Of a DNA stretch of 64,000 nt, positions 25,960 to 33,866 are shown one piece after another. Within the stretch, counting starts at the first letter, position 1, and each line of letters starts with the position of its first letter. The translations under genes and the position numbers were made by a program. This DNA comes from JAPOUP01 sp965203605 (lineage in GTDB: Bacteria; Pseudomonadota; Alphaproteobacteria; Rhodobacterales; Rhodobacteraceae): NCBI GenBank assembly GCA_965203605.1, contig OZ241902.1:3038001-3102000 (forward strand), given 5' to 3'. Under the pieces are notes generated by a model that was not told the origin of the DNA, searched no databases, and saw only the letters and a program-made list of their open reading frames with translations.

Positions 25960-26739
25960 TCAAAGACCCTTTGGATGCGTCAGGAATTCCTCGATGATCT
26001 CTGGCGGGGCTTTGCTGAAGTCCCCAATCCTGCTGACGCTTTGACCTGTCAACTGCTTCAGACTGACCGCCATCTCGGCGAATTTAACGGCGATGGGAAT
26101 GCCATTGACCACTGGTGCGCCCCCAATTCGATGATCGTAAAATTGAGAAAACAAAAGCATGGGAATTCCACCGCCCGGTATCAGGACGTCCGTGCCTCCA
26201 TCGATCAAGGGGGCACCTTGGTCCTCGAACAGCTGTTTGACTTCGGCGGTCTTCTCGGCGTCGCCATAGGCTCCGAGAATCTGTCCCGGTTCAAAGCTCA
26301 TCGCATGCACGCCTGTGACGCGGTCACGGAGCCCATACTTGCCGATCTGGTGATTGAACCAAGGAATGAAGCGCTTGTTGATGGTCACAATTCCCAATCT
26401 CTGACCCATCTGGCAACACCAAAGCATTGTCGCCTCACCCAATCCAATCACTGGGATATCGACCACGCTACGGGCCTCATACAGCCCGGCATCTTGAAAA
26501 TGCCCGACAACAAAGGCGTCATACCCTTCGCGCTCAGCGCGCACGGCGTTGCATATCATCTCACGTGCACAGCGAAACTCGACAAGCGGATGTGCGTAAC
26601 TGTCAAAAGGAGTGATACCGTGGATGTCGATGACGCTATCGCCGGCAGCGCAGGCCTCTAGGTATGGCTTCAGAACGTTCCAGTAGTCGGCTCCATTTTC
26701 GTAATCAACGTAACTTTGATACCAGATCTTCATTTGCAA
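25960..26739 (-). CDS. Asp/Glu/hydantoin racemase-superfamily protein without the usual cysteines
   Basis: Cytoplasmic protein of 259 aa with the two-lobed Asp/Glu racemase fold: DIHGITPFDSYAHPLVEF, EGYDAFVVGHFQDAGLYEARSVVDIPVIGLGEA, KRFIPWFNHQIGKYGL and VLIPGGGIPMLLF. Canonical racemases have catalytic cysteines at the positions occupied here by His in VVGHFQD and Gly in IPGGGIP. Simple two-cysteine racemisation is therefore unlikely; an isomerase, decarboxylase or hydrolase role is possible. It follows the broken flavin reductase in the oxygenase operon. Confidence 0.8.
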   Translation of the reverse strand: MQMKIWYQSYVDYENGADYWNVLKPYLEACAAGDSVIDIHGITPFDSYAHPLVEFRCAREMICNAVRAEREGYDAFVVGHFQDAGLYEARSVVDIPVIGLGEATMLWCCQMGQRLGIVTINKRFIPWFNHQIGKYGLRDRVTGVHAMSFEPGQILGAYGDAEKTAEVKQLFEDQGAPLIDGGTDVLIPGGGIPMLLFSQFYDHRIGGAPVVNGIPIAVKFAEMAVSLKQLTGQSVSRIGDFSKAPPEIIEEFLTHPKGL

Positions 26740-27103
26740 TCCCTCTCCTCACATTGCCCTTTTTTGACACTCGCATGAGCGAACTCATCCACGTTACGGC
26801 CCAATGGTGCTGAAGACGCATTGACCGCATCTCTTACCGCGTGTCCGGTCACATTGACGCAAAACACCCCGCTGGCTTCAACATTTGATACTGTATCCTT
26901 GGATCGCTCACGATCTGGTTTCGACATGGTCGATGCGAACATGACCTTCGGTGGCTTGTACGTGATCAGATTAACGAATAGGGTGCTAGGTTGTCCTGAC
27001 CGTCGCTGTCACGTGCCGAAATCCATGCGATAGGGCGCGGCGTTACTGTCGCGCCTAGCGGGTTGTGGCGAAACGGATGGCCTTCTTTAGTCGTGTGGAA
27101 CAT
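26730..27103 (-). pseudogene. Flavin reductase-like protein, frameshifted and truncated
   Basis: Read from ATG at 27103, the first frame gives HPFRHNPLGATVTPRPIAWISA, then QDNLAPYS. After a frameshift near 26972-26977 the second frame gives NLITYKPPKVMFAST, then KDTVSNVEASGVFCVNV and NASSAPLGRNVDEFA. Together they match the N-terminal two thirds of the flavin-reductase-like FMN-binding split barrel (PRPIGWIS, NLAPYSFFN, NATSAPLPRGVDEF). The C-terminal third is absent and the frame stops just before the racemase-like gene. The gene once sat in the oxygenase operon and may have supplied reduced flavin. Confidence 0.8.
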
Positions 27104-27121
27104 CGGAGCTTGTTTCCACTC

Positions 27122-27853
27122 TCAGTGCGATTGTAGAATGCGGGCAATCCAAGCCATGACGATTGAACTGTCCAAACTCCGCGAGCCGGAGTTCAGAGCG
27201 TCCTTTGCCTGAAGCATCTTCTTTGCGTCGGCTTTGGACTTTGCCGATTGGGCTTCCAGGTCAAGAATGGCCGAAAAATATTCTCGCAACATCTCAGGGT
27301 GATGCTGCGTGCCCAGGACCCGATCTCCGATCCGATAGGCTGCAATGTCACATCCGGGTGCGGATGCGATTTTGACTGCTTCCTTTGGAAGGTCCCGGAC
27401 CTGTTCCTTGTGCAAGGCCAAGAGATTGAATGCCGTTTTCTGAGCTGGCGCAAAGTCCCATTGATCGCTCCACGTCACCTTCTCAGGGCCAACGTTCCAA
27501 CCGTTTGGGTTTGGCCCAACCGTTCCCCCCAATGCAGTTGCAATCGCTTGGTGGCCAAAGCAAAGACCGGCCATTGGAACCTTCGCGTCGTGGAACCCAA
27601 CAACACGTGCAAGGAGAGCCTGAACCCAGACCGCAGTGCTGTTCGTGGACGTTGGGCTGCCGGATATGACGATGCCATCGAACCCATCTGAGTGCGTTGG
27701 AAATTCACCCGACGTTGCGTCGAATTCGGTGAAGTGGACCTCTTTCAAATGGGGCCTTAGTCCATCGCAGATTTGTTCGAACTCTGACGGAAAAACAGAG
27801 AGAGAAACCTCACTGACATTGGAACAGATCAAAACCGCGATGGATAAGGGCAT
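27122..27853 (-). CDS. Class I glutamine amidotransferase domain protein
   Basis: Stand-alone GATase1 protein of 243 aa (start MPLSIAVLICSNVSEVS). The nucleophile elbow is MAGLCFGHQAIATALGG and the His-Glu pair is in LGTQHHPEM. A glycine-rich IVISGSPTSTN precedes it. The family covers GMP-synthase-like hydrolases that act on gamma-glutamyl or related amides. It lies 10 bp after the SDR gene, inside the catabolic operon, so it may hydrolyse a glutamyl conjugate of a pathway intermediate. That role is inference from position. Confidence 0.88.
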   Translation of the reverse strand: MPLSIAVLICSNVSEVSLSVFPSEFEQICDGLRPHLKEVHFTEFDATSGEFPTHSDGFDGIVISGSPTSTNSTAVWVQALLARVVGFHDAKVPMAGLCFGHQAIATALGGTVGPNPNGWNVGPEKVTWSDQWDFAPAQKTAFNLLALHKEQVRDLPKEAVKIASAPGCDIAAYRIGDRVLGTQHHPEMLREYFSAILDLEAQSAKSKADAKKMLQAKDALNSGSRSLDSSIVMAWIARILQSH

Positions 27854-27863
27854 GGTTTCGCCT

Positions 27864-28583
27864 TCACGTCGCCTGTCCGCCGAGGCTTGTCCCTCCACAA
27901 ACAAACAGCACCTGGCCGGTGACGAAGCTGGCGGTGTCGCTCAGGAAGAACCCTGCGGCGTTGGCGATATCCTCTGCCGTACCGATGCGTCCAACCGGGA
28001 TGCCGCTGGCGATTCTTTCCTGGAGTTCACCGTCCTTGGGCACAATGCCCCAGAAGTTCTCAGTCAAAACCGGGCCCGGCGCTATGACGTTGACTGTGAT
28101 GCCTTTTGGCGCGAGTTCCAGCGCCCAGGTGCGGGCCATCCCATGCACACCCGCCTTGGTCGCCGAATAAGCGGAGCGTGTGGGCATGCCCATGGACGCG
28201 CGCGAGGAAACAAACAGAACACGGCCTTGCCCGCGCTCCTCCATCCCTGGCAGCACAGCCTGGGTCAGCGCCATGGGAGCTGCGAGGTGGAGTTGCGCCA
28301 GCGTCAGCACATCCTGCGGCGCGGCATCCGGCAGAAGTTTGGGCAGGATCATCCCGGCATTGTGGACCAGCCCGTCAATCCGGTGATCCGTCGCAATCTG
28401 TGCAGCCATTTCCGCCGTATTGGCCGCATCTGTCAAATCGGCGGTGTAACCTGTGAGGTTTTCGTGCTCAGCTGTCGGCATCTCAAGGCCTAGCGACACC
28501 ACCGCCTCTCCACGTGCCAGCAGCAGGTCGGCAATCGCGGCCCCGATGCCAGAGTTGCCGCCTGTAACCAGCGTGGTTCTCAT
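27864..28583 (-). CDS. Short-chain dehydrogenase/reductase
   Basis: NAD(P)-dependent oxidoreductase of 239 aa with a classical SDR layout: TGGNSGIG cofactor motif at residues 7-14, HNAG strand in DGLVHNAGMILPKLL, catalytic serine in VSSRASMG and YSATKAG for the Tyr/Lys pair. APGPVLTENFWG follows. ATGA overlap with the cyclase gene upstream shows coupled translation. In this operon it could oxidise or reduce a hydroxyl or keto group of the pathway intermediate, for example dioxindole/isatin. Confidence 0.92.
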   Translation of the reverse strand: MRTTLVTGGNSGIGAAIADLLLARGEAVVSLGLEMPTAEHENLTGYTADLTDAANTAEMAAQIATDHRIDGLVHNAGMILPKLLPDAAPQDVLTLAQLHLAAPMALTQAVLPGMEERGQGRVLFVSSRASMGMPTRSAYSATKAGVHGMARTWALELAPKGITVNVIAPGPVLTENFWGIVPKDGELQERIASGIPVGRIGTAEDIANAAGFFLSDTASFVTGQVLFVCGGTSLGGQAT

Positions 28584-29365
28584 GCCGCTTCTCCTTCGAT
28601 CAGGGCCACGACCCGCAACGGGCTGCCTGAACCGCCCTCGATTTTCAGAGGGCAGGCCACGATGATGGCACCGAAGGTGGGCAGCTTGTCCAGATTAGTC
28701 AGGCACTGCAGCCCGAACCGGCCATTTCCATGCAGGATGGAATGCGCGGGCAGCGGCGGATTGAAGTGAAACGCCTGCCCCGCGTCGGTGCCCACGGTTT
28801 CGACCGCCAGCCCGACGCAATCCCGCACATGCACCATGAATTCCACTGCAGACGCATCTGGCCCCGGCGAATGTGCGCCGTCCTCGAGGAGGTTCAGATA
28901 TTCAGGGGTGCCAACGCGCTTGTACCAATCCGTGCGCAAGGCAATCCAATGCCCGGGCGGGATTTCACCGTTCTTGTTTTCCCAGTCCTCCAAAAAAGCC
29001 CGGGTCACGACAAAATCCGCGTCTGCCGCCGCCTCGACCGAGATATCGATCACCACTGCAGGTGCCATGAAGTCTTGCGCGGGGATCGCGTCCACCGTGT
29101 TCGAGGGCAGATCCTTGCCTGTCACCCAATGCGCAGGCGCATCGAAATGGGTACCGGTATGCTCGTTCATGGAAATGTTGTTCCAGTACCAGGCTGGACC
29201 ATTGTCATCATAGCGCGAGACCTTCTCCATCCGGAATGGCGCACATTGGCCGAACTCTGCCGGCAGCACAATGACCGGAAAATCAGCGCTGAGCGTGTTT
29301 GTCAGATCGACGACGCGCACAGAGCCTGCGGCCAAAGCCCCGGCAAGATCGGTCAATAACGTCAT
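28580..29365 (-). CDS. Cyclase-family hydrolase, isatin-hydrolase-like
   Basis: Metal-dependent hydrolase of 261 aa in the cyclase family (kynurenine formamidase, isatin hydrolase). The metal motif HTGTHFDAPAHW lies near residue 70. As I recall the characterised isatin hydrolase, the protein shares SRYDDNGPAWYWN, HFDAPAHWVTGKD, WIALRTDWYKR, HSPGPDA, VGTDAGQA, LPAHSILHGNGRFGLQCLTNLDKLP and PLKIEGGSGSP. I therefore infer cleavage of isatin or a similar cyclic amide to its open-chain acid. Start and stop overlap the neighbouring genes in ATGA pairs. A formamidase role remains possible. Confidence 0.85.
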   Translation of the reverse strand: MTLLTDLAGALAAGSVRVVDLTNTLSADFPVIVLPAEFGQCAPFRMEKVSRYDDNGPAWYWNNISMNEHTGTHFDAPAHWVTGKDLPSNTVDAIPAQDFMAPAVVIDISVEAAADADFVVTRAFLEDWENKNGEIPPGHWIALRTDWYKRVGTPEYLNLLEDGAHSPGPDASAVEFMVHVRDCVGLAVETVGTDAGQAFHFNPPLPAHSILHGNGRFGLQCLTNLDKLPTFGAIIVACPLKIEGGSGSPLRVVALIEGEAA

Positions 29366-30600
29366 TGGGTTTCCTCCCGGATTGTGAGCAGCGGGTCAGC
29401 TTGCCAGCGGCTGAAAAGCTCCTTGGCCACATCGCCCGCACAGATGGTTTCCTGACCCTTTTGCAGTACTTCGATCACCGCCTTGGCGATCTGGGCCGGT
29501 GCGGTTTTGGGCGGCGGTATGTCTTGGTGCCACGCGTCATCGATGGGTCCGGTCAGCACCGACATGACACGGATGCCCGTCTGCGCCATTTCCCCTCGCA
29601 ACCCAGCAATCAGCGAAAGACGCGCGGCGGCTGCCGCTGCGGCACCCGCGTAACCAGCCTTGCCGGAGAGGCCATAGATCGAGGCCACATCCACAAAAGC
29701 CGCCGCCGAATTGGCGCCATCATCGGACCGCCCCGACATCGCTGGCGCAAATGCCTGGGCCAACCGCATCAGACCGGAAACCTCGATATCCAGCCCGGTT
29801 TGAAGATCAGAGAGCTTGCCACCGAAACCGACGCCGCTGGTTCGTGTAAACTGGCTTGTGTTCACCACGATATCAACGCGACCGCCTAGCTGCGCCGCCA
29901 ACGCCTGCGCGCTGCGGGTGTCGGCGCTGTTGAGCGGGACGGATTCGATACCTTCGACCGCCTCAATCCGCTCTTGCCCCGGATAACGCATCAGCTTGTC
30001 GCTGTTGCCCAAAAACACTGTCTTGGCCCCAGCCTTGACTAGCGCCTCAGCTACCGCCTGCCCCACAGGACCCCGCCCATTGGTAACCAGAATACGGCGG
30101 TATTTCGGATCAGCGGTAAAGACACGCAGTTGTGGATCATCGGCCATGTTCGGTGTCTCCTGTTCTGGCAGGGCGAAAAGCGCCGGGTTGCCACCCCGAT
30201 CAAGCTTAATCTCCATCAACACGCGATCGCCCTGTTCTACGTCGCCATGCAAGTGCACAATCGCCATTGGCCCCGCGTCAAGCCGCGCCGAACCGATGCG
30301 CCAGGGCAAATGGTTGCGAAAGTAAAGATCGGTGGAGGAGGTGATGGTGGTTTCAGCCTCGATCACCGCACCAGTGGACTGGTCGGCCCAAGTCAGAGTG
30401 CCCCAACAGGCCGGGCAGCGGTCGCGCGGAGGATAGGTGACATGCGCACAATCGGTGCACTCTTGCAGCACGAAACGCCCTTGCCCCGCGCGGACCGCCA
30501 TCGCCTTTGCCGCGCGCGACCTGAGTGCGGGGGGCACATGGCCCGCACGAGTCCTGACCAGCGGGTCTTTCTTCTTCGGCGGGATCAGGGGATCGCTCAT
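29362..30600 (-). CDS. DUF35 zinc-ribbon/OB-fold protein fused to an SDR domain
   Basis: Two-domain protein of 412 aa. Residues 1-170 form a DUF35 module: a rubredoxin-like zinc ribbon CTDCAHVTYPPRDRCPAC followed by an OB fold (RIGSARLDAGPMAIVHLHGDVEQGDRVLMEI). Residues 180-412 form an SDR-like Rossmann domain (RRILVTNGRGPVGQAVAEAL) with YGLSGKAGYAGAAAAAAARL where YxxxK is expected; the motif is degenerate. DUF35 proteins are obligate partners of thiolase-like enzymes such as BbsA with BbsB or ChsH2 with Ltp2. The thiolase-like gene is immediately upstream with ATGA overlap. Confidence 0.87.
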   Translation of the reverse strand: MSDPLIPPKKKDPLVRTRAGHVPPALRSRAAKAMAVRAGQGRFVLQECTDCAHVTYPPRDRCPACWGTLTWADQSTGAVIEAETTITSSTDLYFRNHLPWRIGSARLDAGPMAIVHLHGDVEQGDRVLMEIKLDRGGNPALFALPEQETPNMADDPQLRVFTADPKYRRILVTNGRGPVGQAVAEALVKAGAKTVFLGNSDKLMRYPGQERIEAVEGIESVPLNSADTRSAQALAAQLGGRVDIVVNTSQFTRTSGVGFGGKLSDLQTGLDIEVSGLMRLAQAFAPAMSGRSDDGANSAAAFVDVASIYGLSGKAGYAGAAAAAAARLSLIAGLRGEMAQTGIRVMSVLTGPIDDAWHQDIPPPKTAPAQIAKAVIEVLQKGQETICAGDVAKELFSRWQADPLLTIREETQ

Positions 30601-31772
30601 CGCAGGTCCTCCCGTTCCAGAACCGCCGCCGCGGCGCACACGCCGCGATCATAGTTCACGAGGCCGAAGCCCGAGACCAGCGTGCGCTTTGCGTTCGGGA
30701 TCTGGTCGCCAAGCGGGCAATGCAGGATCTGCCGTAAGCCTTCGGTGACGTTCTGAAAGCCCCCGGCAGCGCCCGCCTGCCCTGCTGAAAGTTGCCCGCC
30801 ATTGGTGTTCAAGGGGAGTGAGCCGGGAATCGTGAAATCGTTCTTCTCGATGAATTCCGGGAGCGCTTGCTTGTCGCAGAACCCGAGATCGGCCAGTTGC
30901 ATCGCCACGATCACCGGATAGTCATCATAGGCCTGCAAGTTGTCGATGTCCGAAGGTGCGCACCCCGCAGCATCCCAAAGATCGTCAGTATCACGGGCCC
31001 ATCCGCCGCGCGACTGCACTGCGTCCTCCGGGTAGGCATTGTGACGCTCAATCGTGCTCGCGATGCGCGCAGTTGACAGGCCCAGGGCCTCGGCCTTCTC
31101 GGGCGTCGTCACGACGAACGCCTCGGCACCCGCGCAGGGCATCACGCAGTCAAAGAGATGCACCGGATCCGAGATTGCGCGCGCGTTCATGTATTGCTCG
31201 AAACTCAGCGGTTTCTTCATCAAGGCATAAGGATTGGACAGCGCGTTCGTCCGCTGCGCGACGCAAAGTTTGGCGAAGTCTTCGCGGCGGACCCCAAACT
31301 CCCGCATGAAGTTGTCCGTGATCAGCGCGAAGGTCGCATTCGGCCCACCGAACCCGTAAGGATAGGTCGCGTCCTGCGAGAAGCGCGAGAATCCAGCCAG
31401 CCCCTGACGGAAACTGTCGATCTGGTTGGTGTCACCGGAAACACAAGCCACCACCTCCGCATCGCCAGCCTGCACCGCCCGCGCGGCACGGCGCAGCGCC
31501 ATCACACCGCTCGCACCGCCGGTCGGGATGTGATCCATCCAGCGCGGGCAAAGCCCGAGATGCTGTACCATACCGACCACGCTGTCAGGCACGGAAGAGA
31601 AACTGGCAAAACAGAAACCGTCAAAGTCCGAGGGACCCAGCCCGGATTGTTGCGCGAGCGCATGCAGCGCACGCCCTGTCCACCAATGCGCCGTCTCGGG
31701 CGAAAACCGGACGTAAGGCACCGTCACCGGCGCACAGACAACCGCGCCATCATATGGTTTTGCGCGCGCCAT
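30597..31772 (-). CDS. Thiolase-like protein, probably DUF35-partnered (retro-)aldolase
   Basis: Thiolase-superfamily protein of 391 aa. The site of the N-terminal nucleophilic cysteine reads PTGGASGVMALRRAA, with no cysteine. The C-terminal HGG and GHP motifs of true thiolases read NTNGGQLSAGQAGAAGG. Fold markers such as PYGFGGPNATFALI, DPVHLFDCVMPCAGAEAFVV and QAYDDYPVIVAMQLADLGF are intact. Loss of the cysteine, with a DUF35 partner alongside, resembles the steroid aldolase Ltp2, which cleaves a tertiary beta-hydroxyacyl-CoA. I infer a retro-aldol role. Start overlaps the ligase stop (TGATG). Confidence 0.85.
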   Translation of the reverse strand: MARAKPYDGAVVCAPVTVPYVRFSPETAHWWTGRALHALAQQSGLGPSDFDGFCFASFSSVPDSVVGMVQHLGLCPRWMDHIPTGGASGVMALRRAARAVQAGDAEVVACVSGDTNQIDSFRQGLAGFSRFSQDATYPYGFGGPNATFALITDNFMREFGVRREDFAKLCVAQRTNALSNPYALMKKPLSFEQYMNARAISDPVHLFDCVMPCAGAEAFVVTTPEKAEALGLSTARIASTIERHNAYPEDAVQSRGGWARDTDDLWDAAGCAPSDIDNLQAYDDYPVIVAMQLADLGFCDKQALPEFIEKNDFTIPGSLPLNTNGGQLSAGQAGAAGGFQNVTEGLRQILHCPLGDQIPNAKRTLVSGFGLVNYDRGVCAAAAVLEREDLR

Positions 31773-33385
31773 CAGACCTTACGTTTCTTCAGATGTCGGG
31801 TATCAAAGAACCCGCCCTCGTCGAAGGTCTTTGACATCAGATCTTTCATCTGGCCGCGCAGGATTTTCTGGGTTGCGGTCAGCGGCAGATCTTCCGCAAA
31901 AGCGATCCAGCCTGGGACTTTATAGTAAGCCATCTGATCCAACGCCCAGATGGCGATCTCTTCCGCCTTGGCAGCGACGCCCTGCCCGTTTTCAAGGATC
32001 ATGAACACGGCAACCTCGTCCCCGCGCACCTCATCCGGAGCAGCAACAGCGGCAGAGATGCGGACATCCGGATGGCGGTTGAGAATCGATTCCACCTCGA
32101 CGGCTGCAATGTTCTCGCCCGAGCGGCGGATGACGTTCTTCTTGCGGTCGACAAAATGCAGCGACCCGTCTGCGTCTTGGCTCACCATGTCGCCGGTATG
32201 CAGCCAGCCGCCTTCCCATAGCTCATCCGTGGCCTCCTGGTTCTTCAGATAGCCGGAGAAGAACCCGTAGCGCGGATTGTCGCCAGCGCGGCGCACCAGC
32301 AATTCACCGGGCTCACCCTTGGCCACGTCATTTCCCGCGTCATCGACCACGCGCACCGCGACATCCCTGCAAGGGCGGCCAAAGCAGGAAGTGCCGACAT
32401 GGCGCGGTTCTTCATGAGCGCTGATGACGCCGCCGGAGCCGGTTTCAGTGCAGGCCCAGGCCTCGATCAGAGGAAAGCCATAGCGCTCTTCAAACTTGGC
32501 ATGTAGTCTCTGGTCTACACCCGCGCCAAATCCAAAGCGCACGTTGTGGTCCTTGTCCGCTGCAGACGGCTCTGCCCCCATCAACATCGACGGCATGACG
32601 CCCAGATAATGCGCCACGGTCGCGTCGGATTTGCGCACGCTGTCCCACCAGGAGCGTGGGTGGAACCGATCAAGCACGGTCAGGCATCCGCCCATGGTGA
32701 TCATCGCCATCACGGATACCGCCATCGCGTTCATGTGGAACACCGGCAGAGGCGTGATCATCCGTTCGCTGTCTTTTTGCAGGCTGATATGGCCACCGGT
32801 CGTCGCATACCAATCGCCTGAATGCAGGTAGTACTCATTGCTCAGGATACAGCCCTTGGGCCGCCCTGTGGTGCCCGACGTGTAAAGCAGCGCACATTCG
32901 GTGGCGCTGTTCAGAACCGTTCCCGGCTCCGGCGTAGTGATCGCATTGGGCAAATCATCTTCAGACGTGATGACCGGCACAGAGAGGCCGGCATTTGCGA
33001 CGGCTTGCCTCATCTCTTCCACGCGGTCAGGCAGCACGATAGCAAGGATCATTTCCGAGTGCTCGGCCAGGTACTCAAGCTCAGCCAGACGCAGATCGGG
33101 GTTGATCGGCACGGCCGAGGCCCCAAGCGCATTCAGTGCCAACCAGATCTCCAGAAAGACCGGACGATTCTGCAAGAGAAGTCCAATCCGTTGCCCCGCA
33201 CCATAGCCTGCATCGACCAACTCCTGACGCCACTCGCCCACCCGCGCACCCATGTCTCCGTACGAGATATCACCCGCGGGGATGCCATAGATGCCAGCGG
33301 TTTCCTCCAACACATGCAGGAAAGGCGCCGCGCCCCGACGCGCAGCGGTTTCTGCGAAGCGCGTGTAGACTGTCTCGGAAGTCAT
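31772..33385 (-). CDS. AMP-forming acyl/aryl-CoA ligase
   Basis: Cytoplasmic adenylate-forming enzyme of 537 aa that activates a carboxylic acid to its CoA thioester. The phosphate loop is LLYTSGTTGRPKGCILSN, the A5 block is EAWACTETG, the hinge is GWLHTGDMVSQDADGSLHFVDRKKNVIRRSGENIAAVEVE and the catalytic lysine lies in LPLTATQKILRGQMK. Start: GAGG sits five bases before the second of two adjacent ATGs, so 33385 is preferred. The gene follows the oxygenase beta subunit by 7 bp, so the oxygenated acid is the likely substrate. Confidence 0.92.
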   Translation of the reverse strand: MTSETVYTRFAETAARRGAAPFLHVLEETAGIYGIPAGDISYGDMGARVGEWRQELVDAGYGAGQRIGLLLQNRPVFLEIWLALNALGASAVPINPDLRLAELEYLAEHSEMILAIVLPDRVEEMRQAVANAGLSVPVITSEDDLPNAITTPEPGTVLNSATECALLYTSGTTGRPKGCILSNEYYLHSGDWYATTGGHISLQKDSERMITPLPVFHMNAMAVSVMAMITMGGCLTVLDRFHPRSWWDSVRKSDATVAHYLGVMPSMLMGAEPSAADKDHNVRFGFGAGVDQRLHAKFEERYGFPLIEAWACTETGSGGVISAHEEPRHVGTSCFGRPCRDVAVRVVDDAGNDVAKGEPGELLVRRAGDNPRYGFFSGYLKNQEATDELWEGGWLHTGDMVSQDADGSLHFVDRKKNVIRRSGENIAAVEVESILNRHPDVRISAAVAAPDEVRGDEVAVFMILENGQGVAAKAEEIAIWALDQMAYYKVPGWIAFAEDLPLTATQKILRGQMKDLMSKTFDEGGFFDTRHLKKRKV

Positions 33386-33392
33386 CATGGCC

Positions 33393-33866
33393 TCAGATAA
33401 AGAGTTGAATGTTGCTAAAGGGCGCATCGAAGTTGATCAGGTCAATGCGCTTTTGCTTGATCTTCAGGGCGCCCACTTCTTCCACCAGCTGATGCCCGAC
33501 CCAGCCAGAGAAGCGTTCCAACAGGTCACCGCGCGTTTCGGTGTAGATAAACGAAGTGCGTAGCCTGAACACACCGTCCTCTTCGCCCATGGACAGGATC
33601 CGGGGACGCTGCAACAGGTGATGACAGCGGCTCTTGGGCTTCTGACTAAAGGTCCGCTCGCCCGCCAGACGTTCGGTCCGCACCGTCAGAAGCAGCAAAT
33701 CCTCATACATCAGAGAGGGCTGCATGATCGGGTCCTCTTGCTGCCACTCAAGTGGAATCCAATAGCGGCCATCCTCGGCAAAGAGATCCTTCCAGTCCTC
33801 CCACCGCATTTCATCCAGCATCGCCGCTTCGTCATAGACGAAGTCGATCAGGTCATCGCGGTTCAT
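33393..33866 (-). CDS. Aromatic-ring-hydroxylating oxygenase, beta (small) subunit
   Basis: Small structural subunit of 157 aa (start MNRDDLIDFVYDEAAMLDEMRWEDW). The SnoaL-like cone fold of ring-hydroxylating beta subunits is recognisable in FAEDGRYWIPLEWQQED, YEDLLLLTVRTERLAG and RCHHLLQRPRIL. Start overlaps the alpha stop (ATGA). It supports the alpha3beta3 hexamer and contributes little to catalysis. Confidence 0.9.
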   Translation of the reverse strand: MNRDDLIDFVYDEAAMLDEMRWEDWKDLFAEDGRYWIPLEWQQEDPIMQPSLMYEDLLLLTVRTERLAGERTFSQKPKSRCHHLLQRPRILSMGEEDGVFRLRTSFIYTETRGDLLERFSGWVGHQLVEEVGALKIKQKRIDLINFDAPFSNIQLFI

